Part shown: one piece after another, positions 44,397 to 56,853 of the stretch
Position numbering within the stretch: position 1 is the stretch's first letter
How the letters are laid out: each line of letters opens with the position of its first letter
Assembly: GCA_011503125.2 (NCBI GenBank)
Contig: WWBZ02000073.1
Location: 2,046,001 to 2,110,000, forward strand
DNA length: 64,000 nt
Direction: 5' to 3'
Origin: Botryosphaeria dothidea
Lineage: Eukaryota > Ascomycota > Dothideomycetes > Botryosphaeriales > Botryosphaeriaceae
The notes under the pieces: generated by a model
Told to the model about the DNA's origin: nothing
The model's input: the letters and a program-made list of their open reading frames with translations, nothing else
Database searches by the model: none
Position numbers and translations under genes: made by a program

Positions 44397-47300
44397 TCAC
44401 ACCAGGCTCTGGGGTGATCGAAGTGGCCTTGCCCTCCGAAGACCTGGGTGCCGTGTCAGAAATGACAGGATTCCACCCTTCCCATCTTGCGTGTCCGCCT
44501 TCGCCTCCGATGTCGACGCGCTATTCCTCTTTTCTTTCACGGAAGCCAAGATCCCCAAGCCTTTCTCATTACTCTTGCGCATGGACCTAGTACCGCTCCT
44601 CCTCTCCACGCCAGAGTCGACGTTGTTGCGTTTCGGGAAGTTGATCACAGCCTTGAAGCCAAGTTCAAGCTGCCGGGCATTGATCAAAGCAACCACCGTG
44701 ATGAAGAGGGTAACGACAGCGACGCCAATCGTCCCGAGAATTGGTACCCAGTTCGGAGGATCACTCATGCTGAATATGCTGACCGCAAATCCCAACGGAA
44801 GGAAAAATGCGGTGATGTAGGTAAACAGACGGATGTCTTCCGCGCCTCGCAGGTTCAAATCGTCTCTGACGCGGTCAAGCCTGTCTGTGAGAGAGGTGCT
44901 GAAGGATCGGATTCTGGCCTGGCACCGCTCCAGCTCTTGAACTCTCTGTTGATTGGAGACCTGGAGCCTGGTAATGGCTGATCGGTACTTGCGTTCGTCG
45001 TTCTTGGTCCAGCGTGGTTTCTCTGGGCCTCGATCCTTCTCGCGCCCCCTCCAGCTGCTGATTTTCTCCAGGTTCTCGCTGATATCTTCTTCCAGGACTT
45101 GCAGAATCCTCTCCAGCATGGCCCATTCCTCGCGGAATGACAGATAGGCATCGCTGTCGATCCTGAAAAGAGATATAGAGTCCGTGAGAGCATCAGAGAG
45201 GGTGTCTGGGCGGGACTCTGACACAACCACATCCGAGTCCGTGCGGACGCCAAGATCAAACTGGACCTTTGCCTTTGCAGCATCCAGCATTTCATTTGCA
45301 GACTGCGCCATATCCTCGACTATCTTGTCGAACAAAAGGAGTTCGAGAACCTTCCGTTGTCTCCAGAGCGGCTTGTCTCTGTCAGCTTTTGGCAACCGCT
45401 TGTCAAAAATGACCTCGTTGATGCGTTTCTCCAGCTGGTCATCGGTGAGACTCTCACCAGGCTTGCGCTCAAGGAAGTGGCACGTCCAGTAGCGGTCAAA
45501 GAAGTCGCCGATGAAGCGGAAGCCCACAGCTGCGCGGTCAATCTTCTTTCCTCTTCCTGGGAAGCCTTCAATCCAAAGAGACAGCATGCCATCAATATGG
45601 TCGTCTCTGCCTCTGTCAACGAGTTGGTAGAATGACAAATGAAACTCCGTCTCCCACGTGTTGAGCACCGAGTTGACATCATCCATGAAGTACTTGTCAG
45701 CCTTGGCATGTCTGTCGAAGAACGAAGACATCTTTGCCCTGTCAGACCTGGGTGCGGAAAGGCAGCATAGTATGGTGGCGCCTCCATCAACCCGGGGGAG
45801 CCAGACGAATCTCTTCTTGGCGGATTCGGAAGTGCGGACCATGTTGAATGCATCCCTGAGCCTTTCAATGCCCATCATCTCTATTCTCCGGCCAGGAGCT
45901 TCGTGATGTCCTGAATGCGCATGCTTGAATCCGCACCGTGACACGTCCAGCACGATACCAATGGTTCCCCCTTTCTCCAAGTACTTCCCATCACGTTCAT
46001 GACAGGCCCGAATAAGGTCCCATGTTTCGTTGCCGAGCTCGTAGAGCCATCGAGCTACCTCGTACCTCGGCGGATCGAGAAGGCGGATTTCATCCCACAT
46101 TCCGCTATCCAGTGATATCGAGCGGAGAAGTTCATAGAGATTGAAGTTCTGATTGATCTCAAATGACTGGAATCGTCCCAGTTCTGGGGCGTAGTTCAAG
46201 AAATCCGGGTAGTTGTACAGCCATTCGTCCGAAGGCTCAATAATGCTCTTGTGATCAAAAAGGTCGTTGAACGGCATGGATTTTTTCATGATGAGGCCAT
46301 GCTTCCTGGAATGACTGGCTTCTTGAGGTGCCACACTGGACGATGCTGATCTCGTCTCAAACACAAATGGCTCTAGATGGCTGATGACCGTTCTCCGATG
46401 ATTAAAGACCAGCGGTCGGTTCTCGCCGTACCTGAGTAAGATGAACGGAATCTCAAAAGCGGCGTGCCAATAAAACTCCCAAGTGCGCTTCTCCTGGACC
46501 ATCTCGGGCTCCTTGGTAGCCTCGTTCAGTTGCCCTGCGAACAGGCCGCTCGAGGAACAACTACGGAGGAGGACGTTGGAGGCCACACTGCACATGGCCT
46601 CGGCCGATCGATGGTTGATTTCGAATCCCTGCTTTCCCATCATCAGAGCAAGGGCGTATCGGAGTGGGTTGTCCCATCCAGAGTCCTGATTCTCTTCGTG
46701 ATATTTCTGAGCGTCGAGTGTATTTTCCCATGAAATGACTTTCTCCCGAGTATCTGCCATGTCAAAGAACGAAGAGGTCATGGCGTGGAGCATTGCTGTA
46801 TCTCTGGAGAAGAAGAGGAACCGGCTCTCGCCGGAGGATCGAGATACCGCGAGCATGCGCTGACTTGATATGGGATTGTCTGTTGCGAATCGTCTGAGGA
46901 TATGCCGTTGAGCCTCGGATGAAGAAAAGTCTCTGGAGGGCCCTTCCCTTGAACGTTCTGGGTTGACTGTGCGAGAGCTTTCTCTAGTGTTTGCCGTTTT
47001 GCGTGTCTGGGGTCTCAATTTTGTGCCGAATCCAAGCTCTTCCAGTGACCTCAGGGCTTTCCAGATCCACACGTGATCATCCAGCCGGTATTCACCGGTG
47101 AACGCACTCGTTGGTCTTGGAAATATGAAACATTTCCGCTTGTCCAACCTGTCCAGCTCTTTGAGCCATGGACTAATGCAGGCCTGCACCTGGCTGATGA
47201 AACGGTCATCTCCAAAGACTTTGTAATGGTCAGCGGCTTTGATGATTTGAAAAGGCGTGTCTGTCAGCAGCTTCGTGCTGAGTTTAGACCCAGAAGCCGA

Positions 47301-49055
47301 ATTGGAGATCGTCTTCCCGGTTGGCCAATAATGGGTGTCGAAAATGCCGCCCTCTCTTTCGGCAGTCCCAAAGACCCATTTTAGATGGCCTTTGCACACT
47401 TTTCGTATGCGCTCAACAACGTGGAGTACGTACTCTCGTGCATCACAGATACCGTGTCTTAAGCTGCAAGAGCATCCTGCGACCTTTGAACTATGATGGC
47501 CAGTCTCGTTCCCAAAGTCTTCGAGGCGTTGGTACACTGAGAGCAAGAATTGATATGCGTAACTATCACCTAAGATTAGATCTCAGAGGGAACACATCTT
47601 TCATCGCAAACTTACAAGCTCGTTGCCGTGGTCAGTCGGTGACCTGCAAAGTCTCCGCAAGTCAGGGCAACAGGCGGGCAGCTGTCAGACGCCGGGCCTG
47701 GGCCTCCATTTTGAGATATCGGAATACTACAGACGGACAGCACATGCTCAAGGTTCCGTCGCAAGGCGAAGTTTTCGTGGGGGCAAGGCGACAGGGAAAG
47801 ATGCCTGAAAGGAGTCGTGTAGAACTCCTCATCCATAGCCGACAAATCTCTGGCCGGTATCAGTGATGACTGCCACGTGCTGTCCATTGAGGAGATGTGC
47901 AGCCGGAAGGCCATGGTGATCTCCACCCTCCCGGACTTGATAAATTCAGCCTCGGCTTGGTTTTGGTTCTGGATCTTGTACCACTTGTTCTGCACCTCCT
48001 CGATCTTCTGGGCAGCGCCATTGATGAAGAGGGTTAGAACCAAACTGGCAGCATCTGACTGGTTCTGTTCTCCAAGTTGCTCAGACCCTGGGAGAGTGGC
48101 TGTAGACGCATCGTTGCGTGGTAGCCCGTAGTGGTTCAAAATAAGGCTATAGCCGTGAGGACCAAGTGAGGCAGAGTAATCTTCCGAGCTGTAATTTCTG
48201 GCCTCGTTGAACTTGTCTTGACCGGCTGTGTGATCCAGATGGCGGATGAGCACATCTGTGTCCATCATCACATCGGGTATGACCTGCACATACTCGCGCC
48301 CCGGCTTGCGCTCGAACACGTGCTGCTGGAAGACGGTGTCGTTGTGGATGAAGTACTGAACTGCAAGGGTGAATGCGTCCGCATCGAATGAGAAGCGAGG
48401 CCACCGATCGCGTACGAAATCCAAATGTGGTTTCACCCCGTTCAGTGCTTGGATTATCCCTGAGCTGTCTTCCATGTAAAGGCCAGAAATTGTACTGCCA
48501 GGATTAGTGGACGCATCGGCAAGTTCTTGAGCTCTTTCCTGGACAAGAGAGGGTTCCGGTGTGTTTGGAAGGTCTACCGAGAGAAATCCGGACGGGCCTT
48601 GTCCAAGAAACCTGGAGATCTGTATGAGATTTCCATGGACATTGACGCTAGCTGTCGTCCCATTGTCCCCGAAAGAGGTGTACGCCTCTGGATGTTGGGT
48701 TGCAGTCCCTGCCTCCCGTGGAATTTCAAGTCTTTCTTCCTGCGGAAATGTATACTTTGGGATTGTCGGCTGGGAAGAATCTGATATACCTGTGAGTTCC
48801 ATGTGTGGAGCAGGGTAAGAGAAAACGCTCACCTGACAGGAAACTTTGGAAATCGGGGCTGTATTCCTCGGGTAGTTCTGTGAATATCTGCGTGGGGCCG
48901 GTAAGGAAACTTCTGGAAGATACAGAGCCAATTCTGGGTGAGTTTGCAGAGCTCGCGGATAGAGATGGAGACGACATCCGTGGCGAGACTGGGCTGTTGA
49001 GAGCACGTTGTGGCAGAGAGGCCACAAATGAGATGCTCGGAAAATTGAAAGCCAT
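44397..49055 (-). CDS. Giant CorA-like membrane protein (1520 residues), GMN motif absent
   Basis: Exons 49055-48833, 48789-47616 and 47562-44397 give 1520 residues; introns of 43 and 53 nt are GT-AG and the phase closes only with the acceptor GATAG at 47563. The C-terminus has a long charged helix (about 1180-1370, with QQRVQELERCQARIRSFSTS) followed by two membrane helices (about 1378-1398 and 1405-1428): LFTYITAFFLPLGFAVSIFS then WVPILGTIGVAVVTLF. This is the layout of the CorA/Mrs2 magnesium-channel family, but the pore-loop GMN is replaced by SMS, so magnesium selectivity cannot be assumed. The 1170-residue N-terminal part has no domain I recognise; it is Ser/Pro-rich for the first 110 residues. 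A short basic tail follows TM2. A TATATA lies about 97 nt upstream of the ATG. Confidence 0.75.
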
Positions 49056-50356
49056 GTTGTAATTGAGTTGATACGGAAGACGATATGAAAGTTTTGGTAT
49101 AGAATGGACCTTGATGAGAGTATCGATTTTTCTTTCCGCGGTCTGTGTCCGTATATAGGGTGAAAGTAGGAATTGCGAGCGCAACAAAAGACCAAAACCA
49201 TATCGCAGAGCCGCATCGGCGGACGAACGCTCTCTGGAAAAAACTTTCAGCGCGTCTGAAGACGTCGACTGCATGCAACAGCGGGCGATTTTCCAAATCG
49301 AGAAACTGAACAAAGCGTGTTCGTAAGGCAGAGGTTGTCAACAGGCTGTCGGATCCACATGTACACCGCAAGACCAGAGGCAGACTGAGACATGGCGAGG
49401 TCGCTCTGGCAGGACCCGGATCTTACGCAGGGTAGCTGCAGCAGTGTGCACCATTTTGGAAAGGAAACACACGACACTTGTTTCGCGATCGGAGAATCAG
49501 CTCGTTCATTCGGAGACGGGTTCGGCGCTTATATGCTAAGCTGACTGACCGGCGAGGACGCATGAGCTAATGTCTACGAAATTTCGAATGGAAGTGATGG
49601 TTGGATGAGAAGAAATCGAACAACGGAGATCATCACCACAAGCCGAGGCAAGCCGACGAGGAGGGGCACGTTCCTGGCCCCACTATGTCCCCACCGCTTC
49701 ATCTGGTCTAGGAAGGCACACTTTGATTTTGCCCTATCCAGCTCTCTGCAGCCTTTATACTACACTTGATGATGCACCCTCTCCAGGAAAGCAGGCTGCA
49801 CTCCAAGACTTCGCCACTGGGTTGAATGAGCCTCGCGGTATGGCTGGAGCAGAAAAAAAAGGGCATTGACAAATATTGCTCGTATCTCCCGCACCTTCTA
49901 CGATTCTCCCGTGCGGGATGCAAGGATGAGAAGGAGATACCCGCGGCGGGACATGGATGGGGAGATAATCAGCTCGTGAAATGGAGACTTATATGGAAAG
50001 CTCGTCGCCGCTCCGCTACGACTGTCGTTCCAAGCAGACACGGGCTGCCCCACAAGACACGTCAATTTGGCGAATCGACGTGGCACCTGCGATGAATCGT
50101 GGATGGTCTTTCGAGCACGTCAAAAGTGAAACGAGAAAATGCAGCAATGATTTTTCTGCTTTGCCTTCGTGCTCGCCTGTTTTTTCCTGATGGATATTTC
50201 AACGTGCGTGCTGTGTATTGTACGTGCAGGAAAGCTTGGCGCCCTTGATAGTACGCGTCCTCCATAAAGTATGTATGTATGTACGACAAAGAATATTTAC
50301 TAAGAAGAAAAGCGCTCGGCAGCACCTAAACGCTCGTCATGGAGCCGTTGGCGTCC
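49056..50356. other. Intergenic region upstream of the CorA-like gene
   Basis: This 1.3 kb stretch holds the promoter of the CorA-like gene (TATATA at 49152-49157) and the 3' end of the galactanase gene. Short frames here were rejected as non-coding. Confidence 0.5.
49152..49157 (-). promoter_or_regulatory. TATA box of the CorA-like gene
   Basis: TATATA about 97 nt upstream of the start codon on the minus strand, in otherwise mixed sequence. Assigned by sequence and distance. Confidence 0.5.
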
Positions 50357-52235
<1,879 letters not shown>

Positions 52236-54087
52236 CTACGGCGCAACTTCTTCCGCGTGAGTGGTGGTGGAGCCGACCTTGCCTGATTCTATGATGCCGA
52301 GATCTGCCGCAATGTTGAATAATCTTGCCTTCTCCTCATGCGCTGCCGTATCTCCGAAGACAGCGTCCATGTCCTCCAAGCTCTTCCCGCGCGTTTCGGG
52401 GACGAAGAAGTACGTGAACAGCAATGCCAGCAAACAGAAAGCCGCGAAAAACAGATAAGTGCCGTAGCCGATTTTCTCCAGCATGTCCGGCGTAATCAGC
52501 CCGATGATGAAGTTGCACATCCACGTCGCGCTCGTGGTAATGGACATGGCTTTGGAGCGGTTGCTGAGATTGAAGATTTCAGCAGGCAGCACCCAGCCGA
52601 TCGGCGCGAACGAGTACGAGAAATTAATGTCGTAGATGTAGATAAAGGCAATGCCCGTCCAGCCGGCTGCCTTGTGTGACACCAGCGACGAGCCGTACCC
52701 ACCAACGATTCCTCCAACGATGACCAACGATATGAGAGTCCCGAGGGCGCCGCACATCAGCAATGGCCGCCGCCCAACTTTATCGATGAGGAACAGTGCC
52801 GGCAGGGTGGAGAAAGTGTTCACGATCCCGTAAACTCCAGTGGCCAAGAGAGATGTGGTCTTCCCGGACAAGCCCAGCTGGTTGAAGATGGTGGGTGCGT
52901 AGTAGATCATCGCATTGCAGCCCATGAACTGCTGGAAGAACATGACGCAGCAGCCCACAGCAAGTCGTCTGAAAGAGGGCCGGCTGGAGACCAAGGACCT
53001 GTACTGAGCCAGGTACAGCGAGACGCCCGTCTTACCAGGGTAGTTGTCCCGCGCGTAGGATTCTTGAAAGAGAACCTCGGCCTTGATGGCCAGATACTCG
53101 CGACACAATTCATTGGAATCGATGTGGATTCGGCGGATTCTCGACAGCGCGTTGAGGGCCTGGTCCTCCTGCTGCCGCATGAGGTACCATCGTGGCGACT
53201 CTGGATAGAACAGAATGCCTATGCCGAGGATGACGGCCGGAACGATCTGCAGTGCTAAAGGAATTCTCCAGGACGCTTCGCTTTGGCCCGTGCAGCCATT
53301 TGGTCCAACATCAGCCGACGGGTCGAATTCTGGCTCAGATGTGGAGCCGCCGGTGTAATCGATGTTCGGAGCGCATCGAGCTCCTCCGATGTACTGGGTG
53401 CCGTATTCAAGCCAGTAGCTGACCAGGATTCCCAATGTAATGCTCACTGAAACAGTCAGAAAACCCCAGGAGCAGCTCAAGACCACTCACGTTGCTGCAA
53501 AACCACAAGCGTGCCGCGGATTGCTGGTGTTGAGACTTCAGACATGTACATCGGCACAATCATCGTCAGCATTCCAACCGCGAATCCAGCAATCGCGCGC
53601 CCTACACGTGTCAGCAACTGCTCGGAGAGACGGGTGTGCGCAACTGACCGGCAAATATCATGGGGACGGAGTTTGCGCCAGCTTGGAGAGCGGAGCCAAG
53701 GGTAAATATCACCACCGCAACAAGGATCGATCCCTTTCTTCCAACACGGTCTGCCACCGGCCCGTTCACGAGTGATCCGAGCCAGGCAAGCAGCAAGAGA
53801 CTGGAGACGAACCAGCCCTTGAAGCTCGTGTCCAGATCAATGCGTGGAAACTTTGCGGCGAATGACTCCATGGTCAATACGCCAGACACAACACCCTGGT
53901 CATATCCGAAGAGGAATCCTCCAAGCGAAGCAAACTGGCAGGGAAGTCAGCCCTCAAGGGATATCGGTCGGACTTGCAAGGTGCTCACAGAAGCTAGGCC
54001 CAGGATGTACGGGTTCTCCCGCAGCTGGCGCGCGACGCTCTTGGCGGGCGACGCGTAGAGGTCTTTTCCCGATTCTTGGTCTGCCAT
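52236..54087 (-). CDS. Sugar-porter family MFS transporter
   Basis: This 568-residue transporter of the major facilitator sugar-porter family sits in the plasma membrane with 12 spans. Exons are 54087-53989, 53934-53649, 53601-53491 and 53446-52236; the three introns of 54, 47 and 44 nt close in frame. Family signatures are GGFLFGYDQGVVSGV (helix 1), ADRVGRKGSILVA (loop 2/3), PESPRWYLM after helix 6, FFQQFMGCNAMIYYAPTIF (helix 7), DKVGRRPLLM, and VPETRGKSLEDMDAVFG at the C-terminus. The region between helices 1 and 2 and the cytoplasmic N- and C-termini are typical. The sugar cannot be told; galactose or cellobiose are possible given the flanking GH53 and GH45 genes. Four CreA-type sites lie 150-200 nt upstream. 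Confidence 0.92.
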
Positions 54088-54415
54088 TGTCAAGGAGGCA
54101 TTCAGTCGGAGGTTGCACGCATGCTGGAAAGGCTTGGTGAACGCAGCACTCTTGGTTTTGTACTCGGCAAACTTGCTGAGACAATGATCCACAGGCCACT
54201 CTCGTGATCAAGTTTGCGGGGAAACTTGGTGGTGCTGTGGGGCCCCAGTGGGATGCATCAACCAATAGCACGCCCCAGCCCCCAGACGGTCACAACACCC
54301 TTCGGCAACTTGAAACTTCGCCGGGTCTGCGTCTTCGGAGGCTATCTTAAGTGCTGAACGAATCTAGAAGATAAGGATCCCAGAGTTCAAAGCGCCTTGC
54401 CGTTGTCTCCGAACA
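54088..54415. other. Sugar transporter promoter region
   Basis: 328 nt upstream of the sugar transporter, with a dense CreA-type cluster listed separately. No TATA box recognised. Confidence 0.5.
54237..54285. promoter_or_regulatory. Cluster of four CreA-type sites upstream of the sugar transporter
   Basis: GTGGGG at 54237-54242, and CCCCAG (complement of CTGGGG) at 54243-54248, 54273-54278 and 54280-54285, all match SYGGRG on one strand or the other. They sit 150-200 nt upstream of the start codon. Closely paired SYGGRG sites are the arrangement known to be functional in CreA-repressed Aspergillus genes, so glucose repression is likely. Confidence 0.55.
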
Positions 54416-54667
54416 TTATTGATTCGTTTCTGCGTAAACCCATTCTTCCTCGAGCATGCAAACACGATCATCCAACGGCCAATTGCCTTTATTGACAGTT
54501 CCGCTAGAAATTGAAGGGTCGATTGGCTTTTTTTCGTCCTTGTCTGGTCCCAGAAGATCTACATCCGAACCAGGTGTGTATCCTTCCCTCTCCGGAACAG
54601 GTGAGCGAGGCTGGCCTGAGCGTCCGAAGAAGAAGATCGCGTCTAGTCCCAGGCACGAGAGAGACAT
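54416..54667 (-). CDS. Possible small hypothetical protein (83 residues)
   Basis: An ATG-initiated frame of 83 codons lies in the gap between the sugar transporter and the GH45 gene, on the minus strand. Composition is protein-like: an Arg/Ser/Pro stretch, then GYTPGSDVDLLGPDKDEKKP and an acidic, Trp-containing end (NWPLDDRVCMLEEEWVYAE). It has no signal peptide, cysteine pattern or membrane span, and I recognise no family. The alternative is chance, or the last exon of a longer gene. Confidence is low because only composition supports it. Confidence 0.35.
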   Translation of the reverse strand: MSLSCLGLDAIFFFGRSGQPRSPVPEREGYTPGSDVDLLGPDKDEKKPIDPSISSGTVNKGNWPLDDRVCMLEEEWVYAETNQ

Positions 54668-55521
54668 AAAAGTCGACGGGCGGAAGGTTGAGATTTGGAT
54701 TGGCGGGTGCTAAGGTTGGACGACGTGGGTTTACGTGCAGCCGGAGGCATGCTTCTCCAAGTATTCCCCTGTCAAGGCGGGTGAGGTCAGAACACCACTC
54801 TCACATGTCCGCATCGGAACCTTCCGTCGAAACAAGTGCACGTCCGAAGCCCGCTTGAGATCAAAGTGACTGGTCCGATTTGGAATCAGAAGCAGCCTGA
54901 GTCTCACTAAACTTCAGAATCTCATGGCCCGATCCTCCATCGCTGCAGCACTCAGGCAACATCACGGCTCTGGATCGAGGCAAATAAAGCATCTCCACAA
55001 TTCGGCACTTTCGGTAGGCTGCGCCGGGGTGCTTAGGCGAGGGAGCCCTGCTGCGTCGAACATCATTCTACATGCATCCCGGAGCATAAAACAACCTCAA
55101 AACAAATAGGCAAAACGGAGTCAGTTCTTCTCGGGCAAAAAGCTTCTTAAGCTATCTCTCTCCTTCAAATAAAAGATACAACGTATTGCAGCCTCCCTTT
55201 GCTACAGTGAGCCCCACCCGGATCATGTTGCTGATGAACCGTGCCATCCGCATGCCGGCCCGCCTTCCCTGCGGTTGAAATTGAGCCTTCGCCCAACGTG
55301 GCAATCATGTATAACCGGGCGAATCCCAGCTCATGTTGACATACGACATCGAGTGAGCAAGACACGTTCCGTTGCCTGACTCCTGTTTCACAGCAGACCA
55401 GACATGCTGCGCTGTTCGCCATTTAAAGGGGATGGCCAACGCCCCAAACCTCCAGGAACCAGGCAGAAAAACGCCATCTCCCACGCAATAATCGCAATCC
55501 ACTATTGGAAAGCCGTTCATC
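54668..55521. other. GH45 promoter region
   Basis: 854 nt upstream of the GH45 gene. SYGGRG-type motifs occur at 55024-55029 (CCGGGG) and 55212-55217 (CCCCAC, complement of GTGGGG). Two short frames (54924-55109 plus, 55165-55422 minus) were considered and rejected. Confidence 0.4.
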
Positions 55522-56252
55522 ATGCTCTCTCCTCTTGTCGGCTTGTCGGCCCTTCTCCTGTTCCGCGCCACCGAGGCCGCCAGCGGCGTCACGACGCGGT
55601 ACTGGGACTGCTGCAAGCCGTCCTGCGCCTGGACGGGCAAAGCCTCCGTGTCCAGCCCCGTTGGCACCTGCGACATCAACGACAATGCCCAGACCCCGAG
55701 TGACATGCTCAAGTCCTCCTGCGATGGCGGCGACGCTTACTACTGCAGCAACCAGGGCCCGTGGGCCGTGGACGACAACCTCTCCTACGGCTTCGCCGCC
55801 GCCAAGCTATCCGGGAAGCAAGAGACAGACTGGTGCTGCGGCTGCTACAAGTAAGCCAATTCTCGCAGTCCCCCGGTGCCATTGACGCTGTACTAACGAA
55901 GCTTCTGCAAAGACTCACCTTCACATCCACGGCCGTCTCCGGCAAGCAGATGGTCGTCCAAATCACGAACACGGGCGGCGACCTGGGCGACAACCACTTC
56001 GACATCGCCATGCCCGGAGGGGGCGTTGGCATCTTCAACGGCTGCTCCAAGCAGTGGGGCGGCGTCGACCTGGGCAACCAGTACGGCGGCTTCACCCAGC
56101 GCTCCCAGTGCGACAATTTGCCGTCCAAGTGGCAGGACAGCTGCCACTGGCGCTTCGATTGGTTCGAGAATGCCGATAACCCCACGGTCGACTGGGAAGA
56201 AGTCACCTGTCCTCAGGAATTGGTTGCCAAGACCGGTTGTTCACGCCAGTAG
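55522..56252 (+). CDS. GH45 endo-beta-1,4-glucanase
   Basis: This secreted endoglucanase cuts cellulose internally by inversion. Exons 55522-55850 and 55913-56252 (62-nt intron, AA|A CTC) give 222 residues with no carbohydrate-binding module or linker. The signal peptide is about 1-19 ([19 protein letters not shown]), followed by the GH45 hallmark [14 protein letters not shown] with catalytic Asp29 as base. The acid is Asp140 in [18 protein letters not shown]. Cysteine pairs ([26 protein letters not shown]) are those of the fold. The length of about 200 mature residues matches catalytic-domain-only members. It lies 1.4 kb from the sugar transporter, divergently. Confidence 0.95.
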
Positions 56253-56853
56253 CTGAAGCGAATATTTGACCCTCGGTGTTTACATATAAAAGTTTTGCTG
56301 CCAAAGCAGAAAATTTTGAAGATCAGTTTCGAGACCATGCATGGCACCCATACTTGCCGTGCTGTACGCTCACATTTGCGTCTGTGTGAAAAAGCTGGAA
56401 CTGGAGACTACGGCCAGCGGGGAGCCATGTTCGAGAATTTAATCGGCTTCACTCTGTCACTAAATGCGTCAGTTGGACGGTTCAGCAAAGAAAGAGAAAA
56501 CTCAAAGATTATGGTTCATACCTGAATAATGTGACTCTGTCGGAAAAAGAGGATGTGAAAATGATGAAAGATTTTTCTCCAAAACACTATGTAAATTAGA
56601 CAGTCCCGATTATGCTCCATAAACCACGATTCATGCCATATACTATCTATCCATCTCTTGCGAAATACAAATCAGATCCCGGAGAAGGGGGTGATCTTAC
56701 ACTATTTTACATCCAGTCCATCATCATCTCATACTTCCGTGAGCCGTCCCAAAACGTACACATCGCTCTAAAAGTTGCTCTGAATTGCGAACATGGACAA
56801 AAAGGGGAAGACGAAGGGTAAAAAAAAAGATCAACCACAGAGATTCCACCATA
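56253..56853. other. Intergenic region between convergent genes
   Basis: 601 AT-rich nt between the 3' ends of the GH45 and PPR genes. Contains an A-run near 56821. No gene recognised. Confidence 0.5.

Noticed and set aside
54924..55109. 61-codon plus-strand frame resembling a mitochondrial presequence
   Set aside because: Short, with no mature domain and no splice partner.
55165..55422. 85-codon minus-strand frame with ATG
   Set aside because: Lies in the GH45 promoter; no motif and no coding bias strong enough to support it.
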